In this document: one piece after another, positions 20,301 to 28,888 of the stretch
How positions within the stretch are numbered: position 1 is the first letter of the stretch
How the letters are laid out: each line of letters opens with the position of its first letter
Origin: Spirochaetales bacterium
GTDB lineage: Bacteria; Spirochaetota; Spirochaetia; SZUA-6; JAFGRV01
Direction: 5' to 3'
Assembly: GCA_016935735.1 (NCBI GenBank)
Contig: JAFGQK010000145.1
Coordinates: forward strand, 1-53,655
Length of the DNA stretch: 53,655 nt
Program-made: the position numbers and the translations under genes
Notes under the pieces: generated by a model
Databases searched by the model: none
What the model was told of the DNA's origin: nothing
Seen by the model: only the letters and a program-made list of their open reading frames with translations

Positions 20301-21714
20301 TGTAATAAAATTTACACAGGGACATATTTCAGGTACAAATATAAAAATCAGTGGTTTTTTTAATGACCCTGATTATGACGGCAGCCTGATTGCAGAGGAC
20401 ACGGCAATTTCATTCTTTCTTTCCCCCATCGAAACCAGACCGTTTCAATGTAAACTTTTTTTAAAGGAAAAGCAAATAGAGATGGAAAAGATCGCTGTTC
20501 AGATCGGGAGCGGTATTTTGTATACGGATAAAGGAATCTTTTTTATTGACCATTGGATTCCTGTTGCATACGATCTTACTTTTAGAACAGATGAATATAT
20601 CGGATTATACTGTGTACATGATTTTAATGGGGTGAAAGTAGATGGGTATACGGTAGGGACGGTAAATACAGCAGGAGATCAAAGTACAGTACTGGTGAAT
20701 GGGAACCTTATCGTTCATTATGGTACTATCACACTCAGCAAACCCCTGGAAACGGAACAAAAAGAAAATAAAGGTGCTCCTGATTTAAAGATTAATGTAT
20801 CAATAGAAAGCGGGAGAAAGGTCGAATTTGACTGGCCGACAGCTAATTTTCCTGTTCTAAAGTGCTATGCAGAAAGAGGGTCCAAAATAATAATATCATA
20901 TAACAGTGCTCTTGATTCTTTTAATATGAACGGGAAAATAGATATCAGGGGGGGGGAGGTCTTTTACTTTAACAGGAATTTTTATCTTAAATCGGGAAAT
21001 ATTATTTTTAATGTCGTTAATACGGCAGAAGTCGATCCTACTGTATCTGTCCGGGCAGAGTTAAGGGAATTCAACGAGGAAAAGGAAGCAGTAAAAATCT
21101 ATCTTATTGCAGAAAACAACAGATTAAGTAATTTTTCTCCCCGCTTTGAGTCCGTACCAACTTTATCGGAATATGATATTTACCGGCTCCTGGGGCAATC
21201 TCTTGAAAAGCGTGTTGAAGAAAGCGGGCTGGGACTCTCATTTATTCTTTTATCCAGTGATGTGCTTGGAGAGACATTTATTTTCAGATCCTTTGAACAA
21301 ACAATTAAAGAGCTATTCAACCTTGACCTTTTTTCCATAAGAACCCATGTTATTGAAAATATTCTCATGGACAGGGTGATCGGTCCCGAAGAGGAGGAAG
21401 AAGTAACGGAGAACAACCCGGCTTCCCTGGGAACATATCTTGATAATACGACTATTACCATTGGCCAGTATATTGGTGATGATTTATTCATTTCGGGTCT
21501 TGTCAGACTAAAGGAAGTAGATTATTATACACCTCAAACCCGTTTGGGGAATGGTTTATTCGGGATTGAACCTGAATTTGAAATCAGCCTTGAATGGCCG
21601 ACTCCCTTTTTTAATCTGGAGTGGACATTTAATCCAACACAGGAACATTTAAATGACCTGTTTTTATATTTAACAGATAATACGATTAAATTTGAATGGA
21701 GTTTTAGTTATTAA
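17335..21714 (+). CDS. tamB: TamB-like envelope biogenesis protein (TamB/DUF490 family)
   Basis: Long periplasm-spanning protein of the AsmA/TamB bridge type, thought to move phospholipids or help insert outer-membrane proteins. It has a single N-terminal signal-anchor (about residues 15-35), some 1,300 residues of repetitive beta-rich sequence expected to form a hydrophobic groove, and a recognisable C-terminal TamB domain with DIRGGEVFYFNRNFYLKSG and YDIYRLLGQSLEKRV. The start is TTG at 17335, seven bases after GGGAGAAG; an ATG three codons later is too far from that site. It lies 19 bases ahead of bamA, matching the TamB-BamA order of Treponema. 1,459 residues. Confidence 0.88.
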   Translation: MDKMSENDRKRIKIIIELSFLIPLIIIAFVLYYFIDKEVSKRMVYLKAEILDYMEKQLGREIQYESISPSIFMFLEIRDLKIFSFISQEDEIFRIRRIKIKYNIFTLVFSDNPLTSVSEINISNTLFKFGLSPGQPSERTESQRTILSRLLSTTYKFKVTADNIALILYTDTMLINSTNLFFTINNKGNSYEINLRKGTTRITLNSKDTAPVWFFSRFKIKGSVFSGFNRAELIVRILHLSSNSFVLEKQTFQVVLKDENLSVIKIQDKAPVDVQLAFDFKTSDLVLDFKTENWKPSSMIKFTGPLFSYNPWLNSALTSSGNVTYNLKTDFLKYNLTSSIVLKNPILPPEIVLSTYMYGNKEIVYFKPLVIHSNLGTVDFTGNILFKNFFPEGFLRLANVKALHDKRISADFTLDRYEESLSLKGTRVYIGSSGFDTFNLDVYPRNKALFFNLSTSFAQSKYNDEITAAGEFIIDPQFSLKFDGNLTNIPTSHVYKLFMQDSFFSARIFQFLENLTMNSKFHFSSNFKTAEYYTDNVLIQDHTDNSNYSFFSVKGSEKEAVVDSIQAQWEKFDLSGNVYTRFNEKDTISFLSNFNLEGIPYGITGYYNRDQILSIKGNYGLNAFISFNKANRMTIKADALKLPFPLSGEKEEVAYTSFSISGIFPATGDWQVVSPSMIFYNIPVFCIKENELEVVFTLNKKELFLSEIMYEDTLSELSGLGKIQFGNDENQKTRSFVLLTGKKTEEYYSVSALLDQDTVDARVEFINSPLDRIGKFIVTGSLSGNLEFTGPLRNPEIDGNVSLVKGSVIGDYAGFYADFHIKEPEISFNSFSITYLNLKIDKGKGKYNIEDGQFQFSALFNGEYFAKTIQCSLDFSGSVVTMADESFNRVFEKEYTAGLQVSEIVVDRLPYEPWTLFFTKKDNVLNIDGGPDDAFAGKLFSNGEFEIEVKNPFPIRGFAIGNVTGNTINSEIQWIWIDHEVYNVILGEDVIKFTQGHISGTNIKISGFFNDPDYDGSLIAEDTAISFFLSPIETRPFQCKLFLKEKQIEMEKIAVQIGSGILYTDKGIFFIDHWIPVAYDLTFRTDEYIGLYCVHDFNGVKVDGYTVGTVNTAGDQSTVLVNGNLIVHYGTITLSKPLETEQKENKGAPDLKINVSIESGRKVEFDWPTANFPVLKCYAERGSKIIISYNSALDSFNMNGKIDIRGGEVFYFNRNFYLKSGNIIFNVVNTAEVDPTVSVRAELREFNEEKEAVKIYLIAENNRLSNFSPRFESVPTLSEYDIYRLLGQSLEKRVEESGLGLSFILLSSDVLGETFIFRSFEQTIKELFNLDLFSIRTHVIENILMDRVIGPEEEEEVTENNPASLGTYLDNTTITIGQYIGDDLFISGLVRLKEVDYYTPQTRLGNGLFGIEPEFEISLEWPTPFFNLEWTFNPTQEHLNDLFLYLTDNTIKFEWSFSY

Positions 21715-21733
21715 ATAAAAGTAAGGAGATACT

Positions 21734-24283
21734 ATGATATTCAGGAAAACCCATACATCTGTTCATACTTTCATGAAGAAGATCTTTCCATTTGTCAATG
21801 CACTGCTGGTAAGAATATCGCTTATTCTGCTTTTCTTTCTTCTCTTCGTTGGTCCTTTAGCCAGTGAAGAAAGTGACTGGTTTGAAGGTAAACCCCTCGT
21901 CGATATTAAGTTTGTCGGAATCAATAAAGCATCCATGCCCGAAATCAAGGCGGTAGTAAAGGATTATATCGGTAATCTCTTTTCCCGCAGTATCTATTAT
22001 GAGATTGAAAATAAATTATGGGATCTTGATTTTTTTGATGATATTGTCGGTGATATTCAAAGCGGTGACAGTGAAAAGATGAGTGTTATTATTGAATTTC
22101 GTATAAAAGAAAAGCCTGTTATTATTGATATAAAAATAGTCGGGAATAAACTTATTACACGGAGTGAGATTCTTGACGAGGTCAAGTGTAAAATAGGTGA
22201 TTTTGAGAATAAGGTGTTAGTTTATGAAGATGAACAGACAATAAAGCAATTCTATATAGATCATGGTTTTCATGAGGCAAAAGTAAGCAGCAGGATTGAA
22301 CCGAATGAAGCGGGCGACAAGATTACCGTCTATTTTGACGTGGATGAAGGATATAAAGCAACAATTAAAGAGTTTTACTTTTCAGGGAATAATTTTGCAT
22401 CTGCAAGTACATTAAAAGGGAAGCTTGCGTCAAAGAAACAGGAATTCTTCAATCATGGTTATTTTGTAGAGAGTAACCTCGAACTGGATAAAGAAAATAT
22501 CGTTACTTACTACAATAAAAGCGGGTATATTGATGCAAAGGTGGAAAAAACAGAGAAATCAGTGGAGTACGATGAAGAAAAGGGCAGGAGTTACATGACT
22601 ATCACGTATTACATTGTAGAAGGTGAGCAGTATACATTCGGCGGTGTTGTCTTTGAAGGAAACAGGATATTCTCTAATGAAGTCCTGTTAAGCAAGATAA
22701 GCCAGAAATCCGGAAAAGTCTTTAATAAAGTAAAATGGGACTCCGACTTTCAGGCTATTATAACCCTGTATGCGGATGGTGGATATATTCATAATTCCAT
22801 TTTTGACAAACAGGAACGTGATGAAATTAATAAAGTTGTTTCGTATCATATTACCGTAGTAGAAAGGGACAGGGCTCATATAGAAAATATAATACTCGTG
22901 GGCAATGTAAAGACCAAGGACTATGTTATTTTAAGGGAACTCCCTTTTGGAGTGGGCGATATATTCAGTGCAGAAAAAATAAGGCAGGGGATGTATAATC
23001 TTTTTAATCTGCAATACTTTACCGATATCAGACCACAGCCCGTCCAGGGCAGTTCGGAAGGGTTGATGGACCTCATAATAACCGTGGAAGAATCGCAATG
23101 GGCAGATCTGCGTTTGGGAATTGCATTTTCCGGCGGAAACTTCCCGATCTCCGGTCAATTCGGATGGTCAGATAAAAACTTCTTTGGCACCGGGAGAACT
23201 ATCGGATTTGATGTTGAACTCTCCACGGCAAAGCAGGGTTTTTCCTTTACTTATAATGACAGCTACCTTTTTGGCAAAGGATGGGGAGGCGGGCTTACCT
23301 TATCATATTTTCATAACTTTTTTGATAATGCATATCAGGACATTGTGCCCCCTATTTTTGATGATGAAGATATCCCGGATCCATATACAAGTGAAGACGA
23401 TTATGAAGATGCAGTGAACAGGGGTATTGACCAGAACAGGGCGATTTTAATGCATTATGACAACCATGAAATTGAACTCGCAGGGAGTACAAACCTCTAT
23501 ACCCTCACATTATTGGGGAAATTCGGTATCAGTACGCAGCTTGCAACAAACGCGACATATGTCTGGTATGATCCCGAGAAATACAGGCACTACAATAAGA
23601 CAGTCCGCGACAACCTGCTTACATGGAATTTGATAAATACCTGGGGCACAACGTTTTACTGGGACAAACGTGATATCTACTATAATCCCGAAAAAGGTTT
23701 TATACTTTCGGAATATGTCGGACTATCCGGCGGTTTCCTGTTTGGTGCAAGGGATTATATTAAGTTAAAAACCAGGGCAGAAGCTTTTGTGACACTTTTT
23801 AAAATACCTCTATCCGAAACATATGATTTTCAGACAGTTCTGGCAGTTCATGCCGGTCTGGGTTTTCTATTTCCTCAATTCAATGGGAAGCTTTTTGCTA
23901 CCGAGCGTGAAAGATTTTATATCGATGGAATGAGTATTGCACGGGGATGGGACCCTGTATGGGATGGGGAAGTATTATTCGATTTTTCACTGGAATTAAG
24001 GCATCCTATTATAAAAACCATGCTCTGGTGGTCATGGTTCTTTGATGCCGCTGCCCTGTATCCTGAACGGGATAATATACCATTGGATGATATTACGACA
24101 TATTATTTTAGTTTCGGAGGCGGATTAAGATTGACAATACCGGGCCTTCCCCTGAGATTGTATTTAGCCCAGCGATTTAGAGTGGAAGATGGGGCTGTCG
24201 TATGGGAAGAAGGAGAGATACCCCTCTTCAAACCCTTAAGTCTCCGGTTTGTTGTATCGGTAACACCGCCAGGCGGATTTTAG
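21734..24283 (+). CDS. bamA: Outer-membrane protein assembly factor BamA
   Basis: Central subunit of the BAM complex that folds beta-barrels into the outer membrane. A long N-terminal signal sequence (about 45 residues, ending LASEE) precedes POTRA repeats (VDIKFVGINKASM, IIDIKIVGNKLIT, ATIKEFYFSGNNF, YTFGGVVFEGNRIF, AHIENIILVGNVKT: five), then a C-terminal barrel from about 450. The loop-6 motif reads SIARGWDP, with the conserved RG. The chain ends in Phe, the usual C-terminal signal. The ATG has AAGGAGATACT before it. 849 residues is normal for spirochaete BamA (the Treponema Tp92 family). Confidence 0.94.
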   Translation: MIFRKTHTSVHTFMKKIFPFVNALLVRISLILLFFLLFVGPLASEESDWFEGKPLVDIKFVGINKASMPEIKAVVKDYIGNLFSRSIYYEIENKLWDLDFFDDIVGDIQSGDSEKMSVIIEFRIKEKPVIIDIKIVGNKLITRSEILDEVKCKIGDFENKVLVYEDEQTIKQFYIDHGFHEAKVSSRIEPNEAGDKITVYFDVDEGYKATIKEFYFSGNNFASASTLKGKLASKKQEFFNHGYFVESNLELDKENIVTYYNKSGYIDAKVEKTEKSVEYDEEKGRSYMTITYYIVEGEQYTFGGVVFEGNRIFSNEVLLSKISQKSGKVFNKVKWDSDFQAIITLYADGGYIHNSIFDKQERDEINKVVSYHITVVERDRAHIENIILVGNVKTKDYVILRELPFGVGDIFSAEKIRQGMYNLFNLQYFTDIRPQPVQGSSEGLMDLIITVEESQWADLRLGIAFSGGNFPISGQFGWSDKNFFGTGRTIGFDVELSTAKQGFSFTYNDSYLFGKGWGGGLTLSYFHNFFDNAYQDIVPPIFDDEDIPDPYTSEDDYEDAVNRGIDQNRAILMHYDNHEIELAGSTNLYTLTLLGKFGISTQLATNATYVWYDPEKYRHYNKTVRDNLLTWNLINTWGTTFYWDKRDIYYNPEKGFILSEYVGLSGGFLFGARDYIKLKTRAEAFVTLFKIPLSETYDFQTVLAVHAGLGFLFPQFNGKLFATERERFYIDGMSIARGWDPVWDGEVLFDFSLELRHPIIKTMLWWSWFFDAAALYPERDNIPLDDITTYYFSFGGGLRLTIPGLPLRLYLAQRFRVEDGAVVWEEGEIPLFKPLSLRFVVSVTPPGGF

Positions 24284-24338
24284 GACAAACAGATAACCGG
24301 TATTTACCGGAGAGGCAGGAAGAAAGAAGGAGGTTTCC

Positions 24339-24863
24339 ATGAATAAAAAGATAATGCTGGCAGCAGTTATAGTGTGTTTGGGAGGGATGGGTGTTTTTTC
24401 TCTTGATAATTTTCCCAAAGTTGGGGTGATAAATATAAGGAAAATATCACAGACTTATTTTAAGGATTCAAAAGCATTAAGGGATCTGGAAGCAGAAAAA
24501 CAGCGAAACGAAAAATATATCGAGAGAATTATGAAAGAAATTACAGAACTGGAAAGTAAAATTCTTGAAGCAAAACAGAATAACTATGATGAAGCCGCGC
24601 GAAGGTATGAATTGGAAAAAGAGCAAAAAATCGATCACTTAAGGGAGTATAAACGAATTACCAGCCAGCAAGTTGATGAAAAAATGAAAAAACTTTATTA
24701 TTCCGATAATTTTATGAATGAACTGCTCGATGCGATTGACAGGGTTTCGTTTAAACAAGGGTTTTCACTTATCCTTGATGTGAATGCGGGAAATATTTAT
24801 TTTTATACACCGGAAATCGATATAACAGAGATTGTTATAGAGGAATTGATGAAGAATAAATAA
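24339..24863 (+). CDS. skp: OmpH/Skp-type periplasmic chaperone
   Basis: Periplasmic holdase that keeps outer-membrane proteins unfolded on the way to BamA. Signal peptide at residues 1-21 (MNKKIMLAAVIVCLGGMGVFS), then KVGVINIRKISQTYF, the strand that starts the Skp body, a long charged coiled coil (about 45-120) and a C-terminal strand region (GFSLILDVNAGNIYFY). It is 174 residues, typical. AAGGAGG stands close before the ATG. The position right after bamA supports the assignment and is the order known in Treponema. Confidence 0.9.
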   Translation: MNKKIMLAAVIVCLGGMGVFSLDNFPKVGVINIRKISQTYFKDSKALRDLEAEKQRNEKYIERIMKEITELESKILEAKQNNYDEAARRYELEKEQKIDHLREYKRITSQQVDEKMKKLYYSDNFMNELLDAIDRVSFKQGFSLILDVNAGNIYFYTPEIDITEIVIEELMKNK

Positions 24864-24906
24864 ATCCGGGCCAGCTTGTGAACAATGCAGGGGAGAGGAG
24901 GACCGG

Positions 24907-25344
24907 CTGGGAAGAATATTATCTGTAGATCTTGGAAAAATAAGGGTGGGGCTGGCTCTTTCCGATCCATTGAAAATGCTTGCTTCACCTTATAAACAAA
25001 TACCCTTTACAAATCAGGAAGATATAATAGAGACTATTTGCAGCATTGTATCTGAAAATAATGTTGAAAAGGTAATCATCGGTTTTCCGGTACGGGAAGA
25101 CGGAAAAGAAGGTGAAGGATGTGAGGATGCACGTCAATTTTTAAACGCATTGCAAAAGAGGGATATTAGTGCACTTCTCTGGGATGAACGGTATTCCAGT
25201 AAGATAGCCGAGGGGATTCTAAGGGAAAGCGGGGTAAAGGCAAAAAATCAAAAAGACAAACTCGATGCACTGGCTGCTTCTGTATTACTGGAGAATTATC
25301 TTGCATTTATAAAGTATCAGGAAAATCAGGAAGCCTCGATATAA
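24907..25344 (+). CDS. ruvX: RuvX/YqgF family putative Holliday junction resolvase, CTG start
   Basis: RNase H-fold nuclease of the YqgF family, implicated in 16S rRNA end processing and recombination. Family motifs are ILSVDLGKIRVGLALSD with the first catalytic Asp, IIGFPVREDG, WDERYSS and the last Asp in KDKLDALAA. The first ordinary start codon in frame is GTG at 24946, but that would remove the first catalytic strand. CTG at 24907 lies five bases after a perfect AGGAGG (24896-24901) and gives a complete 145-residue protein; I therefore use it. It lies 43 bases after skp and ends the rightward envelope operon. Confidence 0.86.
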   Translation: MGRILSVDLGKIRVGLALSDPLKMLASPYKQIPFTNQEDIIETICSIVSENNVEKVIIGFPVREDGKEGEGCEDARQFLNALQKRDISALLWDERYSSKIAEGILRESGVKAKNQKDKLDALAASVLLENYLAFIKYQENQEASI

Positions 25345-25393
25345 CTGCCTTCTTCTTTTTTATAAAATAAATAGCTTGAGGTTATGCTAAACT

Positions 25394-25876
25394 CTATTTC
25401 TTAATCTGTTTTGTGAGCAGTTCTTTAACGATTTTAAACCTTTTTCTGTTATCTTCAGATATTTCTATAAGGTTTTCATGCGCCTTAAGAATAAATTCTG
25501 CAGAAATCTTTTCTTTCTGTGAGATCATTTCCATATTATCAGGAAAGGGGATATCTTCATCACTATAAGAAAGAATTTCATCCAGCCCCAGGTCCGAAAG
25601 ATGTGACAGGGATTCAGGAGACGGGTGTACAATACTTAGTTTTTTATTGTCCAGATGGTTGAACTTTTTGTTAAAACCTATGAGAAGTCCCATAAATGTT
25701 GAATCCATATACACACAGGACGATAGATCAACATAAATACCGGTAATTTTTGGCATTATATCAAGGCGTTCAAATACCCTTTGCCGGAGACCAAAGCAAA
25801 TTTGTGCAGTAATATGACCATTTGCCTTTATATAGATAATATTATTTTTTTCTGTATAATAAATACTATTCTGCAT
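25394..25876 (-). CDS. STAS-domain protein (anti-sigma factor antagonist-like)
   Basis: Carries a STAS domain at about 1-110: YYTEKNNIIYIKANGHIT, then IYVDLSSCVYMDSTFMGLLIG with Ser in the position phosphorylated in SpoIIAA-like proteins (MDST). A charged helical tail of about 45 residues follows. It could relay a kinase/phosphatase signal to an anti-sigma factor or another target. The start at 25876 was preferred because the chain then begins MQNSIYYTEK, close to the domain; an ATG four codons upstream is possible and neither has a strong ribosome-binding site. The GHKL kinase and SpoIIE phosphatase at 48-52 kb are potential partners in trans, which is only inference. Confidence 0.8.
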   Translation of the reverse strand: MQNSIYYTEKNNIIYIKANGHITAQICFGLRQRVFERLDIMPKITGIYVDLSSCVYMDSTFMGLLIGFNKKFNHLDNKKLSIVHPSPESLSHLSDLGLDEILSYSDEDIPFPDNMEMISQKEKISAEFILKAHENLIEISEDNRKRFKIVKELLTKQIKK

Positions 25877-25896
25877 ACCATTGCCCATCTGAGTAT

Positions 25897-26070
25897 TTAT
25901 ACGGTTTCACACTGAATCCCATCGATATGTACCCTTTGTAAAATCTTACTTTCTTTACCATACAAAAGTTGAGAAATTTCTCCCAAAAACACTCTTCCTG
26001 CCTTGATTAACACCCTTTTACCAGGATATTTAAAATTTTCGTATTCTACTCTTAATCCTTTTCCTTTTCC
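25897..26070 (-). CDS. Possible small conserved-looking ORF, start unclear
   Basis: Between the STAS gene and the proline-rich gene there is an open frame of 57 codons on the minus strand with protein-like composition: RVEYENFKYPGKRVLIK, then GRVFLGEISQLLYGKE and HIDGIQCETV. Its stop lies eight bases ahead of the upstream STAS ATG. There is no ATG; a GTG at 26013 would give 38 residues, and the upstream end runs into an AG-rich repeat which encodes Lys-Glu-Lys-Asp repeats in another frame. This could be a small gene whose 5' part is shifted out of frame, or a chance frame. Confidence 0.35.
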   Translation of the reverse strand, partial: GKGKGLRVEYENFKYPGKRVLIKAGRVFLGEISQLLYGKESKILQRVHIDGIQCETV

Positions 26071-26099
26071 TTATCCTTCTCTTTATCCTTCTCTTTATT
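26056..26099. repeat. Polypyrimidine tract with tandem 12-mers
   Basis: The plus strand is almost pure C/T over more than 40 bases and contains two exact tandem copies of ATCCTTCTCTTT (26073-26096), with shorter variants before them. Such tracts are prone to replication slippage. It lies between two small minus-strand frames, so a change in copy number could move one frame relative to the other. Confidence 0.7.
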
Positions 26100-26107
26100 A
26101 TATGTTT

Positions 26108-26260
26108 TTAAGCAAATAAGTCAACAACCCTTTCCGGTTCTGGAGTCTCTGTTACAGATTGTTTCTGAATTTTCGTATCCTCCGGTATTTCTTCTGTCCC
26201 GGTTTCTACCGGGGGTGGGGGTGGAATAACATCAATTCTTTCTATTCTCTCTATATCCAT
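26108..26260 (-). CDS. Small proline-rich protein, 50 residues
   Basis: A 50-residue frame starting MDIERIERIDVIPPPPP and ending ERVVDLFA. AGGAGG stands eight bases ahead of the ATG, which is a strong reason to believe it is translated. The five-proline run and the acidic, disordered middle suggest a short linear-motif peptide rather than an enzyme. The frame stays open further upstream into mutS, but that extension is antisense to a real gene and has no ribosome-binding site. It diverges from mutS, with 39 bases between the two starts. Function unknown. Confidence 0.6.
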   Translation of the reverse strand: MDIERIERIDVIPPPPPVETGTEEIPEDTKIQKQSVTETPEPERVVDLFA

Positions 26261-26299
26261 ATTGTATTCCTCCTCTACATTTAATATAATGCCTTCAAG

Positions 26300-28888
26300 A
26301 TGTCTGTGGCAACACCCATGATGACACAATACAGAAAAATTAAAGTAAAGTACAGGGATGCAATTCTGTTTTTTCGGCTCGGGGATTTTTATGAGATGTT
26401 TGAACAGGATGCAAAAGAGGCTTCCCGGCTGCTTGATCTTACTCTTACTCAACGAAATGGTATCCCCATGTGTGGAATTCCATATCATGCTGCGCAGAAT
26501 TATATCTTAAGGCTTTTAAAATCACAGAAAAAGATTGCTATATGTGAACAGACATCCGAGCCCAGACCCGGGAAAGGCATAGTAGACAGGGAAGTTGTTG
26601 AAGTCATTACCCCGGGGACAATTGTGGATGAAGATCTTTTAGACCAGAATGAGAATAATTACCTGGCAGCAATCGGGAAGGGGGAAGATACTCTCTCCCT
26701 GGCTTATATTGATCTTTCCACAGCAGAATTTTATGCAACATCCTTCCCTTTTTCTGAACGCAGGGAACGGCTTAAAAGGGAATTACAACGGTTATCGCCA
26801 AAAGAGATTATTATACAGGAATCGATTCTTGAGGAAGATAATGTACTTCATACGCTCTTATTTGAATGTGTCGATATTGTTATTAATAGATATCCGGACT
26901 GGAGTTATGATTTTGAGACAAATAATACCATCTTAAAAAGGCAATTTGCTGTCGCCAATCTGAAAGGCTTTGGTCTTGGTGACTTTTCACCGGAAATTCC
27001 TGCTTGCGGTGTGATTATTGATTACATAAGTGAAACATCAAAGAGCATGCTTCCCCATATTACATCGCTTACCGTATATTCGGAAAAGAGTGTTGTCTGT
27101 CTTGATGAATCCACGCAGCGAAACCTCGAACTGGTCAGAAACCTTAAGGATGGGAGTAAAAAATATACATTACTGGAAATCCTTGACCATACACGGACAT
27201 CTATGGGCGCACGGCGGCTAAAAAAATGGATTCTTTCGCCCCTTCTCGATAAAAATGAGATTGAACAGCGGTTAAAAATCGTCGATTTTTTATACCGGAA
27301 TCAAATTCTTTTATCAAATTTACGTGAATTACTGGGAAAAATTCTCGATCTGGAGCGGATTTCTGCCAAGATTGCAATGGAGCGTGCCCATGCGAAGGAT
27401 CTCCTTGGGGTAAAATCCTCACTCAATTATGTCCTTTCCATTTTCGAATTAATTTCATCGTCCCCGGATATGAAACAATTCTGGGAACCCTTACAGAATA
27501 AAAAGGAAACGATCGAGGGACTCACACAGTTGCTTGAAAATACCATTTTAGAAGATCCTTCTCTTCAACTTAATGAGGGAAACCTCATCAAACCGGGTTA
27601 TCATGCCGAACTGGATCATTTGCAGGACCTTAAGGAAAACGCACGTCAGGTACTTGAAAAACTTCTTGAAGAAGAAAAGAAGAGCGCAAAAATCTCATCA
27701 TTAAAATTACGGTACAACCGGATACTTGGATACTTTTTTGAGGTCACGAAATCGAACCTTCACCTTGTACCCGAACATTTCATACGGCGGCAGTCCCTTG
27801 TTTCTTCAGAAAGGTTCACAACAAATGAACTTGCAGAAAAGGAAACGGAAATTAACTCTGCTTCCGAAAGAATTATCGACATAGAAAAGGATCTTTTTCT
27901 TGAAATCAGGAACCGTGTCAAAGAAAATATCTCCCTGTTGCTTATCATTGCAGAACAGGTATCCCGCCTGGATGTGCTTCAATCCTTTGCTTTTTCAGCG
28001 ACAATTCACGGGTTTGTTAACCCTGTCATTACGAATACCGGCAGTCTCAAGATTACTCATGGCCGGCATCCGGTGGTGGAAGCTCATCTTGCAGATGGAA
28101 CATTCATTCCCAATAGCATTCATCTTGATATGAAGAGCAATCTTTTTATCCTCCTGACCGGACCTAATATGGCAGGAAAATCGACCTTTTTACGGCAGGT
28201 TGCCCTTATCATATTGATGGCCCAGATCGGTTCTTTTGTTCCGGCAGACGATGCGGTAATCGGGATAGTCGATAAAATATTCTGCCGGGTCGGTGCAACG
28301 GACAACCTTGCACGAGGGGAGTCGACTTTTTTAGTGGAAATGAATGAGACAGCGAATATTCTCCGGTCTGCAACAGAGAAAAGTTTTCTTATTCTTGATG
28401 AGGTGGGAAGGGGAACAAGTACAAATGACGGTCTTTCCATTGCATGGGCAGTGACTGAATATATACTTAAGCACATAAAGGCAAAAACGATTTTTGCAAC
28501 ACACTACCATGAATTGACATCTTTAAAGCATCCCAAACTCTTCAACTTATCCATGGAAGTGCTGGAAAAATCCGGGGAAATCATTTTTTTAAAGCGGATT
28601 AAGCAGGGACCTGCAGACCACTCTTACGGGATACATGTTGCACGGCTTGCAGGGCTTCCCCTTGAAGTTATAGAGCGGGCACAAAAGATACTGAAAGAGC
28701 TGGTACAGAAAACAAAGCAGATAGAGAACCTCGAAATAAAGGAGGATGAAAAAGAAAACCAGGTCCAGTTGTTCAGCACTCAAGACATGGTTCTCCGGCA
28801 AATACAATCCGTCCAGCTCAATACCATGACACCGCTTGATGCATTGAACATGATTTCTAAGTGGCAGAAGGAACTGGGGAATGATTAA
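26300..28888 (+). CDS. mutS: DNA mismatch repair protein MutS
   Basis: Recognises mismatches and starts repair. Domain order is normal for MutS: mispair-binding domain with the FYE wedge in GDFYEMF (about 30-36), connector, lever and clamp, then the ATPase with Walker A GPNMAGKST, the STFLVEMNE segment, Walker B DEVGRGTS, and ATHYHEL. At 862 residues it is full length. The ATG chosen gives MSVATPMMTQY; an ATG at residue 7 is possible, and the ribosome-binding site is weak. Its stop overlaps the stop of the convergent small gene by a few bases. The presence of mutS shortly after tamB-bamA-skp matches Treponema. Confidence 0.96.
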   Translation: MSVATPMMTQYRKIKVKYRDAILFFRLGDFYEMFEQDAKEASRLLDLTLTQRNGIPMCGIPYHAAQNYILRLLKSQKKIAICEQTSEPRPGKGIVDREVVEVITPGTIVDEDLLDQNENNYLAAIGKGEDTLSLAYIDLSTAEFYATSFPFSERRERLKRELQRLSPKEIIIQESILEEDNVLHTLLFECVDIVINRYPDWSYDFETNNTILKRQFAVANLKGFGLGDFSPEIPACGVIIDYISETSKSMLPHITSLTVYSEKSVVCLDESTQRNLELVRNLKDGSKKYTLLEILDHTRTSMGARRLKKWILSPLLDKNEIEQRLKIVDFLYRNQILLSNLRELLGKILDLERISAKIAMERAHAKDLLGVKSSLNYVLSIFELISSSPDMKQFWEPLQNKKETIEGLTQLLENTILEDPSLQLNEGNLIKPGYHAELDHLQDLKENARQVLEKLLEEEKKSAKISSLKLRYNRILGYFFEVTKSNLHLVPEHFIRRQSLVSSERFTTNELAEKETEINSASERIIDIEKDLFLEIRNRVKENISLLLIIAEQVSRLDVLQSFAFSATIHGFVNPVITNTGSLKITHGRHPVVEAHLADGTFIPNSIHLDMKSNLFILLTGPNMAGKSTFLRQVALIILMAQIGSFVPADDAVIGIVDKIFCRVGATDNLARGESTFLVEMNETANILRSATEKSFLILDEVGRGTSTNDGLSIAWAVTEYILKHIKAKTIFATHYHELTSLKHPKLFNLSMEVLEKSGEIIFLKRIKQGPADHSYGIHVARLAGLPLEVIERAQKILKELVQKTKQIENLEIKEDEKENQVQLFSTQDMVLRQIQSVQLNTMTPLDALNMISKWQKELGND

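Noticed and set aside
26108-26488. 126-residue version of the proline-rich protein
   Set aside because: Its first 76 codons are antisense to mutS; the AGGAGG at the inner ATG supports the 50-residue form.
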